Origin: Sediminicola luteus
Lineage (GTDB): Bacteria; Bacteroidota; Bacteroidia; Flavobacteriales; Flavobacteriaceae
Length of the DNA stretch: 64,000 bases
Assembly (NCBI RefSeq): GCF_002514735.1
Contig: NZ_KZ300476.1
Location: forward strand, 911,872-975,871
Direction of reading: 5' to 3'
A program made the position numbers and the translations under genes. The notes under the pieces were generated by a model that worked only from the letters and a program-made list of their open reading frames with translations, searched no databases and was not told where the DNA came from. The stretch's first letter is position 1; every line of letters begins with the position of its first letter. Below are positions 1-9,061 of this stretch, piece after piece.

Positions 1-876
1 CAATGCGATAAATTCTTGGTTCGGACGTACGGTCTCTTCCCCTGATTTCTCTTCCAAGGCCTTGCCTATGGAAATGGCTTCCAAACACCCCACAAAAGCC
101 AAGGTTAGGGCAATAGGCAATAGATCACTTATTACCGCCCATTCGAAATTGGGCATATTAAAGCCAGGAAGCCCTTTTGGCACCTCACCCACCACATGCA
201 CCCCATAGGCCTCCAAACCTCCTAAAGTTACGGCCAAAATACCCATAACCACCACTATTAAATGGGCCGGGACCTTGGGTAACCATTTCTTAAAAGCCAA
301 GAGTATTAAAATGGCCCCAATACCCAAAACGAGATCCCAGAGGGTGAGTTGGGACAACTTCGGAAATATATGCCCCCAAATGGTATGCAATTGGTTGCCC
401 CCGAGTACGGGCAAACCCAACAAATGTTTTACCTGACTGCTAATTATAATGAGTCCGGCCGCGGTTGTAAAGCCACTGATTACTGGTCTCGACAAAAAAT
501 TTACCAAAAACCCGAGGCGGAAGACCCCTAATATCATTTGAATGGCCCCAACCAAAAAACAGAGTAGGACCACCAGGCTTAAATAGGCTTCAATCGAACT
601 GATGGACATAACACCCAAACCAGCGGCTACCAAAAGAGAGTCCATGGCCACGGGGCCAACACCTAACTGCCTTGACGTACCCAAAAAAGCATAGATAAGC
701 ACCGGTAAAAGGGCCGCATATAAACCATATACTGGGGGGAGGCCTGCCACCATGGCATAGGCCATACCTTGTGGTACCAAAAGCACGCCAACGGTTAGCC
801 CACCCAAGGCATCTTGACCTAACCATTTTTTAGGATAGGTAGGCAACCATTCGGTTATGGGGAAAAATCGCTTCAC
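1..876 (-). CDS. SulP family inorganic anion transporter (partial, C-terminus outside window)
   Basis: The reverse strand reads from a GTG at 876 through to the window edge without a stop, giving 292 residues of a very hydrophobic protein. The N-terminal part has the SulP hallmarks LLVPQGMAYAMVAGLPPVYG (about residues 32-51) and GTSRQLGVGPVAMDS, followed by repeated membrane helices. SulP proteins are inner-membrane carriers of sulfate, bicarbonate or similar anions and usually end in a cytoplasmic STAS domain, which would lie beyond position 1. The GTG start overlaps the TGA stop of the upstream epimerase gene (GTGA), which points to translational coupling in one operon. No ATG lies in a sensible place, so the GTG is preferred. 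The substrate cannot be told. Confidence 0.9.
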   Translation of the reverse strand, partial: MKRFFPITEWLPTYPKKWLGQDALGGLTVGVLLVPQGMAYAMVAGLPPVYGLYAALLPVLIYAFLGTSRQLGVGPVAMDSLLVAAGLGVMSISSIEAYLSLVVLLCFLVGAIQMILGVFRLGFLVNFLSRPVISGFTTAAGLIIISSQVKHLLGLPVLGGNQLHTIWGHIFPKLSQLTLWDLVLGIGAILILLAFKKWLPKVPAHLIVVVMGILAVTLGGLEAYGVHVVGEVPKGLPGFNMPNFEWAVISDLLPIALTLAFVGCLEAISIGKALEEKSGEETVRPNQEFIAL

Positions 877-1652
877 GCTAATACACTGATTTTTACTTCA
901 AAACTTTCTTCGCTGGGCCCGAGCTCCTGAAACCCTTTATGCAGTTCGTTATTTTCAACGGCATAGGGGTAAAAGCTAATAGGTTCTATACAGATCATAT
1001 TGGGTACTTCGGTCCATAGCATAAACGCGCCGAAACCGTGGGTCTCGATCTTTACCGATTTTTGGTCGTGCAGTACCAAAGTATCACAATCTAGAATCGG
1101 GAGGGCCTTGGCCCCGGCTTCCATGACTTCCTGTAGGGAAACACGTGTAGTACCTGCCTCAATATAGGCATTCGCATTTTGTAGTTTAAACGCCGGATGG
1201 TACCCCAGCATATAGGGCATATCGTTTTCCCCCGATACGGTAAAGGTTACGCTTAAACCGTTATCCGTAAGGTCAAATGCCTTGGAAAAGGTAAAGTCAT
1301 AAGGCCATGAGACTTTTTCCAAGGTCGATTTTTCTGGATACTTGCTATTTGGAATCGAGGTATTGGCCAGGTATTCTTTTTGAAATATCGCTTGGCGCTC
1401 TGTTTGTTCCTTTAGGGTATAATCCATTTCTCGAAGTAGTCCATGTTGGTCTTGCGGAGCCTTCCCTTTTGGAGTAGTTACCGAAAACCCGGCTGCGGCG
1501 GTCGGGCCTATAATAGGGAACATTTCGGTATCGGAATTTCGCCAACCCGGACTGCCTTTTTGATGGATCAATTCGTGACCTTGGACCTGAAAGGAAACCA
1601 ATTCCCCTGAGTCGATAACGGCCGAAGTTTGGCCTTGCTGTAATCGAACCAT
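873..1652 (-). CDS. Aldose 1-epimerase family protein
   Basis: This 259-residue protein looks like the galactose mutarotase-like sandwich family. Visible marks are the QDQHGLLREMDY segment (about residues 87-98), holding the first conserved histidine, and MLGYHPAFKL (about 147-156), holding the second. Family members interconvert alpha and beta anomers of sugars or bind sugar phosphates in the cytoplasm. There is no signal peptide. It starts one base after the stop of the M20 peptidase gene and its stop overlaps the GTG of the SulP gene, so the three are a tight operon. The sugar is unknown, and the subfamily is closer to the YeaD/LacX-like branch than to GalM, by inference from the short length. 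Confidence 0.8.
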   Translation of the reverse strand: MVRLQQGQTSAVIDSGELVSFQVQGHELIHQKGSPGWRNSDTEMFPIIGPTAAAGFSVTTPKGKAPQDQHGLLREMDYTLKEQTERQAIFQKEYLANTSIPNSKYPEKSTLEKVSWPYDFTFSKAFDLTDNGLSVTFTVSGENDMPYMLGYHPAFKLQNANAYIEAGTTRVSLQEVMEAGAKALPILDCDTLVLHDQKSVKIETHGFGAFMLWTEVPNMICIEPISFYPYAVENNELHKGFQELGPSEESFEVKISVLA

Positions 1653-1653
1653 A

Positions 1654-2946
1654 TTATTTATGGATTAGTCGGTATAGCATAACGGCCGTACGCTGGGTAA
1701 GTGCCTCTATGGTATTCAGATTTACGGTCTCTTCTGGTGTATGTGCCCCTGTGCCCATGGTACCTAAGCCATCGAGACAATCTACATATTCGGCTACGAA
1801 AGAGGTATCGGCCGCTCCTCGTTTACCGGGATCATAAGCCAAAACCTCACCCTGCCCTAAATCTAAACTAACTTGGTTCAATAGATCCAATAGGGCATGG
1901 TTGCCCTCGGTTGGGCCCATGGCCGGATAACTATCAGTAAAGCTTATCTCTGCCGTGGTCCCGGGCAGATTCTCGGCCACTATAGCACGCATTTTTTCAC
2001 GTGCCTTTTCTTTTTGTTCTTCCGAGATAAAACGTAGTCCCCCTTTTACCAGGGCCGTTTGGGCTACTACATTGGTTTTACCAAAAGCGGTTCCCCCACT
2101 TTTCAAGGGGTCGTATTCGGTAAAGGTTCCGCCCAGTAAAACCCCAGGGTTAAAAGTTAGGAACTCTTCACCACGGACCTCATCATAGAAACGGTGCAAG
2201 ATGCGCGACATTTCAAAAACGGCACCGGCACCTACCCTTTCGTTAAAAATGGCCGAAGAATGGGCACGGGTCCCCTTGGTCTCTACCGCCCAACCCGAAG
2301 AACCTCGGCGGGCTACGGTGGCATAGTTAAAGCCTGTAGAGGTTTCGTACCCCAAAGCGATATCGGAACGTTTGGCCGCCTCAATCAGATGTTTCCGGCT
2401 AATATCCAATGGTTTCCCGGCACTCTCTTCGTCGCCAGTAAAGGCTACTATGACCTTAGCATCTTTAAGCAAACCATTATCGTGCAGGGCTTTAAGCGCA
2501 TATAGAATAATCACATTGCCCCCTTTCATATCGTTCCCGCCCGGCGCATGGGCGATACTATCGTTGACCATGGTAAACTCCTGAAACGGACTGTTTTCCT
2601 CAAAAACGGTATCGAGATGCCCAATCAACAATAGTTTCTTACCTTTTTTTCCTCTGGTTTCAGCGAATAAATGTCCGGCCCGGTTCATTTCGGCCGGCAT
2701 ATCGTACCATGAGGTTTCCATGCCCAAAGCCTCGAACTCTTTGGAAAAGACCTCCCCAACGGTTTTCACCCCCCTAAGGTTCAGGGTACCGCTATTTATG
2801 TTCACCACCTTCTTCAGAAAGTCGATGGCCTCCCCTTTTTGGGTAGTTACGGTCTTGATGATTTTCTTTTCGGTACGGGAAAGTTTTTGGGCGCTTAGGA
2901 TATTTAACACACCTAATGCCAGCCCCAAAAGCAAGAGTTTTTGCAT
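1654..2946 (-). CDS. Secreted M20 family metallopeptidase (carboxypeptidase G2-like)
   Basis: The 430-residue product begins with a signal peptide (MQKLLLLGLALGVLNILSAQ) and so acts outside the cytoplasm. The di-zinc M20 core is visible: GHLD (H110, D112), the bridging Asp in GGNDMKGG (D139), the GDEE pair (E173, E174), E202 in YETSTG, and the last His in GAHTPEE (H402). A lid/dimerisation domain sits between about residues 210 and 320. M20 enzymes of this branch cleave C-terminal glutamate-type or other acylated amino acids from small peptides. It is first in an operon with the epimerase and SulP genes. The upstream region carries a TATTTTAG box about 20 bases before the ATG. The substrate is not predictable. 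Confidence 0.88.
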   Translation of the reverse strand: MQKLLLLGLALGVLNILSAQKLSRTEKKIIKTVTTQKGEAIDFLKKVVNINSGTLNLRGVKTVGEVFSKEFEALGMETSWYDMPAEMNRAGHLFAETRGKKGKKLLLIGHLDTVFEENSPFQEFTMVNDSIAHAPGGNDMKGGNVIILYALKALHDNGLLKDAKVIVAFTGDEESAGKPLDISRKHLIEAAKRSDIALGYETSTGFNYATVARRGSSGWAVETKGTRAHSSAIFNERVGAGAVFEMSRILHRFYDEVRGEEFLTFNPGVLLGGTFTEYDPLKSGGTAFGKTNVVAQTALVKGGLRFISEEQKEKAREKMRAIVAENLPGTTAEISFTDSYPAMGPTEGNHALLDLLNQVSLDLGQGEVLAYDPGKRGAADTSFVAEYVDCLDGLGTMGTGAHTPEETVNLNTIEALTQRTAVMLYRLIHK

Positions 2947-3035
2947 TTTGATCGGTTTTACTGCCCTAAAATACAGTTTTACGAACGAAACTCTGTTCCC
3001 TAGGTTACATTAGACCTTTCCGTGGGTTGGATTGT

Positions 3036-3301
3036 TTATGGTTTGAAGGGTTACGAATTTGCCATGAGATCAAAAGTCACATATAGGCTTAGTACTACTT
3101 ACTTTGTACTTCTTACTTGGTAAGGATTTGAAGGGTTTATAGTTTATCGTTCATGGTTATTCGGTGAGTTGCCACTCCAACAATGAACTCTGAACAATGA
3201 ACATTTTTAAACAGACACGAATTACACGAATATTCACGAATTTTTTCTCCGTACCTGGTACCTCCCACTTCATACTTGGAAAGGTTTTAAGAGTTTATGC
3301 T
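3036..3301. repeat. Mosaic intergenic repeat array, copy 1 (forward)
   Basis: The interval between the M20 and VOC genes is made of short recurring modules: TTTGAAGGGTTTATAGTTTAT, a TTCGGTGAGTT piece, CAATGAACTCTGAACAATGA, ACACGAATTACACGAATATT, and runs of GTACTTNNTAC-type octamers. The same modules in the same order recur at 3709-4063 and, inverted, at 9062-9380. No gene is seen here. The last module runs up to the stop codon of the VOC gene at 3302. The promoter of the M20 gene lies at the left edge, before the repeat. Confidence 0.8.
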
Positions 3302-3691
3302 TTATTCAGCGGGCTGGATTAAATCCCATTGGTTGCCATAGAGATCCTTAAAAACGGCCACGGTACCGTAGGGTTGTACCTCAGGATGCCTAACGATTGT
3401 TACCTTATGGGTCAATAGGTTTTGGTAATCGCGCTGAAAATCGTCGGTATAGAGAAATAAAAATACGCGTCCTCCGGTCTGATTCCCAATCCTGCTTTCT
3501 TGCTCAGAAGAAGAAGCTTGTGCCAACAACAATGATGCCCCATGGGTGCCTTTGGGCCGTACCACCACCCAACGCTTATCTTCTTGGGGTAAATCTTCCA
3601 AAAGTTCAAAGCCTAGCTTATTGACATAAAAATCGATGGCCTCGTCATAATCGGCCACCACCAAACTGATCAGTCCAATATTCCTTTCCAT
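3302..3691 (-). CDS. VOC superfamily (glyoxalase/bleomycin-resistance-like) protein
   Basis: A 129-residue protein with one pair of beta-alpha-beta-beta-beta modules. The N-terminal half has the typical VVADYDEAIDFYVNKLGFEL run (about 12-31), and the C-terminal half has VFKDLYGNQWDLIQP, where FxDxxGNxW is the usual second-module motif. These small proteins bind a divalent metal and act as lyases, dioxygenases or drug-binding proteins; which of these applies here cannot be read from sequence. It stands alone, with mosaic repeat modules in the same orientation on both sides, so it looks like an insert inside the array. The GAATAA that ends the gene matches the edge of the repeat unit. Confidence 0.82.
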   Translation of the reverse strand: MERNIGLISLVVADYDEAIDFYVNKLGFELLEDLPQEDKRWVVVRPKGTHGASLLLAQASSSEQESRIGNQTGGRVFLFLYTDDFQRDYQNLLTHKVTIVRHPEVQPYGTVAVFKDLYGNQWDLIQPAE

Positions 3692-3708
3692 ATGGTTTTT
3701 TGGTTTGC

Positions 3709-4063
3709 TATTTATAGTTCATGGTATTTTCGGTGAGTTCCCATTCCAACAATGAACAATTTTTAACGGACACGAATTTCACGAACATTCACGAATTTTT
3801 ACTTTGTACCTCGTACTTCCAACCTCGTATTTAGAAAGTTTTGAAGGGTTTATGGTTTATTCGGTGAGTTCCCATACCAACAATGAACTCTGAACAATGA
3901 ACAATTTTTAACGGACACGAATTTCACGAATGTTCACGAATTTTCACTTTGTACTTCGTACCACCTACATCGTACTTGGAATGGTTTGAAGGGTTCATAG
4001 TTTATTCGGTGATTTCCTTTACCAACAATGAACAACGAACACTGAACAATAAACAATCAAACA
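3709..4063. repeat. Mosaic intergenic repeat array, copies 2-4 (forward)
   Basis: Between the VOC gene and the cysteine synthase-like gene the same unit recurs about two and a half times. Each unit holds, in order, a TTCGGTGAGTTCCCAT piece, CAACAATGAACTCTGAACAA, TTTTTAACGGACACGAATTT, CACGAATGTTCACGAATTTT, a GTACTTCGTACC run, and TTTGAAGGGTTTATGGTTTA. Units are about 140 bases and differ by point changes and small losses. No gene is seen. Confidence 0.82.
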
Positions 4064-4073
4064 GCCATCGGGA

Positions 4074-5054
4074 TTAATCGATATACCCCATTTTACGCAT
4101 CCAGTCGTCGTTGAACATCTTGCCCACGTAGCGGCTGCCATGATCATGGAACAAGACCACTACCACATCGTCTTTGGTAAACTGTTCCTTTAACTGTAAC
4201 AGCCCTTTTACCGCCGCACCGGCCGAGTTACCCAAGAACATACCCTCTTCCTTGGCCAAACGTTGGGTGTATACCGCCGCATCTTTATCGGTGACCTTGG
4301 TAAAGCCGTCAATTAGACTGAAATCCACATTTTTGGGTAAAATATCTTCCCCAATACCTTCAGTGACATATGGATAGATCTCATTGTCATCGAAAATTCC
4401 GGTTTCGTGGTATTTTTTAAATACGGAACCATAAGTATCTATGCCCCAAACCTTAATATCGGGGTTTTGCTCTTTCAAATATTTGGCGACGCCAGAAACG
4501 GTACCGCCGGTGCCCACGCCCACCACGAAATGGGTAATCTTACCATCGGTCTGTTCCCAAATCTCTGGGCCTGTACTCAAATAATGCGCCTTGGCGTTAG
4601 ACGGATTATCGTACTGGTTTACATACCAACCACCTTCGGTCTCCTCGGCCAAACGGCGGGCGGTGGAATAGTAGCTTCTGGGGTCGTCGGGAGCCACATC
4701 GGTTGGGCATACGTACACTTCGCTACCCATGGCTTTTAATACATCTACTTTTTCCTTTGACTGTTTGTCACTGATCACGCAGATCATCTTATACCCCTTG
4801 ATTACCGCGGCCAGGGCCAGTCCCATACCCGTATTGCCCGAGGTACCTTCGATAATGGTACCTCCGGGTTTTAATAGTCCCGCTGCCTCGGCATCTTCTA
4901 CCATTTGTAAAGCCATCCGGTCTTTTACCGAGTTCCCCGGATTAAAGGTTTCGTATTTGGCCAAGACCAAACAGGGTAAATCGGCCACCAAACGGTTCAT
5001 CTTTACCATGGGAGTATTCCCAATGGTCCCTAAAATATTATCAACATAATCCAT
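4074..5054 (-). CDS. PLP-dependent cystathionine beta-synthase/cysteine synthase family enzyme
   Basis: The product is a fold-type II PLP enzyme of 326 residues from the ATG at 5054, or 329 from a TTG at 5063. The PLP lysine is in NPGNSVKDR (K47 in the longer form), the phosphate loop is in EGTSGNTG, and GVGTGGTVSG binds the cofactor phosphate. EGIGEDILPKNVD and DHGSRYVGKMFNDDWM are more like cystathionine beta-synthase than like CysK. It lacks the heme-binding N-terminus and the C-terminal CBS pair of the animal enzyme. It should condense serine, O-acetylserine or a related substrate with a thiol. With the ATG it begins one base after the permease stop; the TTG would overlap the permease by 8 bases, so the ATG is preferred. 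Confidence 0.88.
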   Translation of the reverse strand: MDYVDNILGTIGNTPMVKMNRLVADLPCLVLAKYETFNPGNSVKDRMALQMVEDAEAAGLLKPGGTIIEGTSGNTGMGLALAAVIKGYKMICVISDKQSKEKVDVLKAMGSEVYVCPTDVAPDDPRSYYSTARRLAEETEGGWYVNQYDNPSNAKAHYLSTGPEIWEQTDGKITHFVVGVGTGGTVSGVAKYLKEQNPDIKVWGIDTYGSVFKKYHETGIFDDNEIYPYVTEGIGEDILPKNVDFSLIDGFTKVTDKDAAVYTQRLAKEEGMFLGNSAGAAVKGLLQLKEQFTKDDVVVVLFHDHGSRYVGKMFNDDWMRKMGYID

Positions 5055-5055
5055 G

Positions 5056-6297
5056 TTACTCAAATTTAATGGCCTTTACAGGCTTGATCTTGGTAATAAT
5101 GAAGGAGGGAATCAACATCATGGCGGTACATAAAACCAAAACCCCCACATTGAGCAATACCCAAGTGGTTGGATCGATGGCCACCGGAATATAGGTCATA
5201 TAGTAATCCTTGGCATTGGGAAACTTTACCCAGCGGAACCAATGCTGGCCCAAAATAGCCAACAGACCGATAAGGTTGCCCCAAAACAATCCCACTCCGA
5301 TCAAATAGGCCGCATTATACAAGAAAACCTTACGGATGCTCCAATCGGGAGACCCCATGGCCTTTAGAATACCGATCATGGGCGTACGTTCCAAAATCAA
5401 CACCAATAGGGCCGTTATCATATTGATTCCGGCCACGATGATCATGATTCCGATAATGATGGCAACATTAAAATCAAAGAGTCCGATCCATTCGAAAAGT
5501 TTGGCATACCGGTCTTTTATGGTCCTGCTATCCAAAGTGGATACGGTGGCCCCGTACACTTCATTACCTTTCTGATGCAATTGATCAAAATCTTCTATGA
5601 ATACCTCAAAACTGCCCACCTCATCCTTTTTCCATTTGTTCATGCGCTGTATATGACGGATATCGCAAAAGAGGTATTGCGCATCGAACTCCTCGAATCC
5701 GGAATCGTAGATACCCACGACCTCAAAATTCCGTTGGTTCGGGGTTTTCGATGGGTCTCCTTCCTTTAAAAAGAATGAAAAGAATTTATCGCCCACTTTC
5801 AATTCTAATTTATTGGCCAGAATACGCGATATAATTACCTCATCGTTAAGATTGGCATCGAGTTTGGGCAAACGCCCTGCTACCATAAACTCCGAAAAGG
5901 CAGACCAATCGTAATCAGTACCCACGCCCTTGGCCAAGATTGCCTCGAAAGTCTCCTCGGTACGAATAATTCCACTCTTGGTGGCCACGGCCTGTATGTG
6001 GGTTATGCCCGAAACCTCATTGAATTCAGGATAAAAAAACTGATCTGTGGAAACCGGCACCAACGATTCGTTACTGACATTGGTATCGTAGTTAAAAATC
6101 TGGATATGGCCATTGAACACGGCTACTTTTTCCCGTATCTTTTGTTTAAGCCCCAAGGTAGTTGCCAAAGCCACCAACATCATGATCAAACCCAGGGCCA
6201 CGGCCGTAATGGCGATTTTTATAATAGGGGCCGAAATACTACTTTTATACTCCTTACCCCGAATAAGCCGTTTGGCAATAAATAATTCTAAGTTCAA
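5056..6297 (-). CDS. FtsX/LolC-type ABC transporter permease
   Basis: A 413-residue membrane protein with the MacB/LolC plan: the MNLELFIAKRLIRG start common to LolC-like proteins, one N-terminal helix (about 25-50), a large periplasmic domain (about 55-265), and three C-terminal helices (about 275-300, 325-355 and 375-400). RTPMIGILKAMG is the coupling segment after the second helix. Such permeases work with a separate ATPase, often in lipoprotein release from the inner membrane; no ATPase gene is in the window. It forms an operon with the PLP enzyme gene, and its start codon is only three bases from the divergent NamZ start, so each promoter must lie inside the other gene. Confidence 0.87.
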   Translation of the reverse strand: MNLELFIAKRLIRGKEYKSSISAPIIKIAITAVALGLIMMLVALATTLGLKQKIREKVAVFNGHIQIFNYDTNVSNESLVPVSTDQFFYPEFNEVSGITHIQAVATKSGIIRTEETFEAILAKGVGTDYDWSAFSEFMVAGRLPKLDANLNDEVIISRILANKLELKVGDKFFSFFLKEGDPSKTPNQRNFEVVGIYDSGFEEFDAQYLFCDIRHIQRMNKWKKDEVGSFEVFIEDFDQLHQKGNEVYGATVSTLDSRTIKDRYAKLFEWIGLFDFNVAIIIGIMIIVAGINMITALLVLILERTPMIGILKAMGSPDWSIRKVFLYNAAYLIGVGLFWGNLIGLLAILGQHWFRWVKFPNAKDYYMTYIPVAIDPTTWVLLNVGVLVLCTAMMLIPSFIITKIKPVKAIKFE

Positions 6298-6300
6298 ACC

Positions 6301-7536
6301 ATGACCAATTTGTACATCGTCAAAAATACGTTATTAATATGGGTTATGCTCCTAGTCGGATGCGGAAACACCCCAAAGAAGGACGGTCCGAAACCTCTGG
6401 CAGAACAAATTCGTGAAGCGCAAGGCCTTCCCATACGCACCGGTGCCGACCAAACCGATAGTTATTTGTGGTTGTTGAAAGACAAAAAAGTGGCCTTAGT
6501 GGGCAACCCTACATCGGTGATACAGAATAAACAGGGCGGGTATACGCATTTGGTAGACTCGCTGCTATCACATGGGGTGGCCCTACAAAAGGTATTTGCC
6601 CCGGAACACGGATTTAGGGGCGAGGCGGATGCAGGTGAAAGTGTGGCCGACAGCAAGGACACCAAAACCGGTTTACCCATAATCTCGCTTCATGGCAAAA
6701 ACAGAAAACCGCCCCAAGCCGCTTTGGAAGGTATAGAGCTCGTGGTTTTCGACATCCAAGATGTGGGGGTGCGCTTCTATACCTATATCGCCACCTTACA
6801 ACTGACCATGGAGGCCTGTGCCGAAAAAGGCATCCCCATTCTGGTCTTGGATCGGCCCAACCCCAACGCTTCGTATGTAGATGGGCCCACAATGGAGGAT
6901 GAGCATCAAGGTTTTTTGGGGATGACCCCCATTCCTTTGGTGTATGGAATGACCATTGGGGAATATGCCCAAATGATAAATGGGGAAGGCTGGTTAGAAA
7001 ACGGCCGGGAAGCCGAACTCACCGTGGTTCCCCTAAAACATTACGACCACTCTAGAAACTATTCGCTACCCATAAAACCCTCACCCAACCTACCGAACGA
7101 CCAAGCCGTAGGGCTTTACCCTAGTTTAGGCCTTTTTGAGGGTACTACCGCCAATGCCGGGCGGGGTACGGCATTTCAGTTTCAACGCTATGGTGCCTCC
7201 TTTTTAGATAGTACCCAATATGATTTGCGATATACCCCAAAACCCATGCCCGGGGCCAAATACCCTAAAGAGGAAGGCAAGACTTGTTTTGGTAAAGATC
7301 TAGCTCAGGTCGAGATTCCGCAGCAGGTAGACTTACAATGGTTGATCGACGCCTATACCCATAGTTCCGATAAGGAAAAATTCTTTTTAACCAGCGGGTT
7401 TACCAAACACGCGGGTAATGAGACTTTGCAACAACAAATAATCGACGGGATGTCTGCCCAAGAAATCAGAGCCACTTGGCAAGACGATATAGTTACTTTT
7501 CGGAAGGTTAGGGCTAAGTATTTACTATACGAATAG
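6301..7536 (+). CDS. DUF1343 lipoprotein, exo-beta-N-acetylmuramidase NamZ family
   Basis: This 411-residue protein has a lipoprotein signal ending in LLVGC (Cys21), so it is probably anchored to the outer membrane. The body matches the DUF1343 family: VALVGNPTS, FAPEHGFRGEADAG, VVFDIQDVGVRFYTY, LDRPNPN, and PSPNLPNDQAVGLYPSLGLF. Family members studied elsewhere remove terminal N-acetylmuramic acid from peptidoglycan fragments, which fits a role in cell-wall recycling or scavenging. It is transcribed alone, divergently from the permease gene with only three bases between the start codons. The first ATG is kept because the signal peptide needs those residues. Confidence 0.88.
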   Translation: MTNLYIVKNTLLIWVMLLVGCGNTPKKDGPKPLAEQIREAQGLPIRTGADQTDSYLWLLKDKKVALVGNPTSVIQNKQGGYTHLVDSLLSHGVALQKVFAPEHGFRGEADAGESVADSKDTKTGLPIISLHGKNRKPPQAALEGIELVVFDIQDVGVRFYTYIATLQLTMEACAEKGIPILVLDRPNPNASYVDGPTMEDEHQGFLGMTPIPLVYGMTIGEYAQMINGEGWLENGREAELTVVPLKHYDHSRNYSLPIKPSPNLPNDQAVGLYPSLGLFEGTTANAGRGTAFQFQRYGASFLDSTQYDLRYTPKPMPGAKYPKEEGKTCFGKDLAQVEIPQQVDLQWLIDAYTHSSDKEKFFLTSGFTKHAGNETLQQQIIDGMSAQEIRATWQDDIVTFRKVRAKYLLYE

Positions 7537-7583
7537 CCTCTTTTAAATTGATTATTTGGGTATTAACTATCCCCCTATCACCA

Positions 7584-8411
7584 TTATATTTCAGACCCAG
7601 GCCCTTTATATTTTTCAAAAGGAATTTTAAGCATCCGGCCCAAACCGTAGTGGTTTTCGCGTTCCATATGAGTATCTACGCCGTATTTTAGATCGGCGTT
7701 GGGCAGACTCATATAGGTACCGAATAGGCGGTCCCAAATCGAAAAGATATTCCCGTAATTACTATCGGTATAGGGCAATTGGTAGTGGTGGTGCACCTTG
7801 TGCATATCGGGCGATACGATCACATAGCTCAAAGCGGTATCCAAGCCCTTGGGCAAGGCAAAATTGGCATGGTTAAACTGCGATAATACCACCGATAGTG
7901 ATTGGTACAACATAATCAAGGCCACAGGGGCACCCACAATAAAAGTAGCCAGGGCCGTAAAAGCAAAACGTATGATACTCTCACCCGGATGGTGGCGATT
8001 GGCCGTGGTGGTATCGATCTCTTGATCGGTATGGTGTACCAAATGAAATCCCCACAATACTTTGGTCTTATGCTCTACCAAATGGGCGGTATAGGCCCCG
8101 ATAAGATCCATAAGCATAAGCCCCACCAATAGATCGGCCCAAAGGGGCATATCTAACCACTGCAAGACCCCGAAATGGTTGACTTGGGTCCAGTCGGAAG
8201 TTTTCAACAACAAAAACGCCAAGGGAAAATTCACCAAAATGGTGGTCAACGTAAAGAAAAAATTGATCCCCGCATGCCGCCATTTTTTATACCCAAAACG
8301 AAACATGGGGATTATGGATTCCACAATCCAGAAAAAGGCGATACCGCCCACCAAAATCAAACTGCGGTGCAGGGTGGGAATGGTCTCAAAATAGTTGTAA
8401 ATAGCTTCCAT
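7584..8411 (-). CDS. Sterol desaturase/fatty acid hydroxylase family membrane protein
   Basis: The protein is 275 residues from the ATG at 8411; the longer frame adds nine residues with no family support. It has four or more membrane helices and the histidine clusters that hold the di-iron centre of this superfamily: HLVEH, HLVHH, NRHHPGE, and HKVHHHY. The family introduces oxygen or double bonds into lipids such as fatty acids, sterols and carotenoids. The enzyme acts in the inner membrane. It converges with the NamZ gene with 47 bases between the stops and no clear hairpin. It lies just downstream of the cysteine-cluster gene on the same strand, 49 bases apart, so the two may be co-transcribed. 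The lipid substrate is unknown. Confidence 0.87.
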   Translation of the reverse strand: MEAIYNYFETIPTLHRSLILVGGIAFFWIVESIIPMFRFGYKKWRHAGINFFFTLTTILVNFPLAFLLLKTSDWTQVNHFGVLQWLDMPLWADLLVGLMLMDLIGAYTAHLVEHKTKVLWGFHLVHHTDQEIDTTTANRHHPGESIIRFAFTALATFIVGAPVALIMLYQSLSVVLSQFNHANFALPKGLDTALSYVIVSPDMHKVHHHYQLPYTDSNYGNIFSIWDRLFGTYMSLPNADLKYGVDTHMERENHYGLGRMLKIPFEKYKGPGSEI

Positions 8412-8460
8412 GCCACCAATATAACCGATCGGTAACACTTTATCAAATAATGGTTTTCAC

Positions 8461-8964
8461 TCACCTTCGAACACCCAAGCCCAAACGATGCTTCATGGCC
8501 TCAACGATATTAAAGGCGGCCGGACAAATAGCGACGTTCTTTTGGGTAAGGTTCGCGATTTGATGGAATTTTTTACGATCGGTATGCGGGTATTCGCGAC
8601 AGGCCTTGGGACGTACCTCATAAATCATACAATAGTTCTGCGCATCTAAAAAGGTACAGGGCACCGATTGCAATACATAATCGTTTTCATCATCCAAACG
8701 CAGATAGGTGTCGATAAAGGGCTGGGGCTTCATCTTAAAATGCTTCGCGATACGGGTAATATCGGCTTGGGTAAACAGCGGACCGGTGGTCTTACAGCAA
8801 TTGGCACACTCCAGACAATCGGTACGTTCAAACTCGGCCTCGTGTAGTTCCTGCATCACATAATCGAGGTTTTTTGGGGGCCTTTTCTTCAGCTTCTTAA
8901 AAAATTGCTGGTTTTCTTTTTTCTTCTCCCGCGCCCGTTGGGGCAAATCGTCCAAAGCCTTCAT
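8461..8964 (-). CDS. YkgJ-type zinc/iron-chelating cysteine cluster protein
   Basis: The start is placed at the ATG at 8964 (167 residues), because the TATCTTTG promoter box ends just four bases upstream and the longer frame would begin inside the promoter. The family cluster is visible as DCLECANCCKTTGP, then CTFLDAQNYCMIYEVRPKAC and a late Cys in AICPAAF. Such proteins are thought to bind iron-sulfur or zinc, but no activity is firmly assigned. The N-terminus (about 1-40) is very basic with a predicted helix. It is the first gene of a possible two-gene unit with the sterol desaturase homologue. Confidence 0.85.
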   Translation of the reverse strand: MKALDDLPQRAREKKKENQQFFKKLKKRPPKNLDYVMQELHEAEFERTDCLECANCCKTTGPLFTQADITRIAKHFKMKPQPFIDTYLRLDDENDYVLQSVPCTFLDAQNYCMIYEVRPKACREYPHTDRKKFHQIANLTQKNVAICPAAFNIVEAMKHRLGLGVRR

Positions 8965-8968
8965 GGGG

Positions 8969-8976
8969 CAAAGATA
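8969..8976 (-). promoter_or_regulatory. Promoter -7 box of the ykgJ-like gene
   Basis: On the minus strand TATCTTTG matches the Bacteroidota -7 consensus TAnnTTTG. A TTG lies 18 bases further upstream as a -33 candidate. Only four bases separate the box from the ATG, so the mRNA would start at or next to the start codon. Confidence 0.6.
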
Positions 8977-9061
8977 TTCAATAAAGCAATGTAGCAATGT
9001 ACCGATAAATCAATGTACCAATTTGAAAATTTGATGATTTGATGATTTGAAAATGGGTCGG

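Noticed and set aside
590-826. Separate small minus-strand gene in the SulP region
   Set aside because: It is another frame of the SulP coding sequence, which reads from the GTG at 876 without a break.
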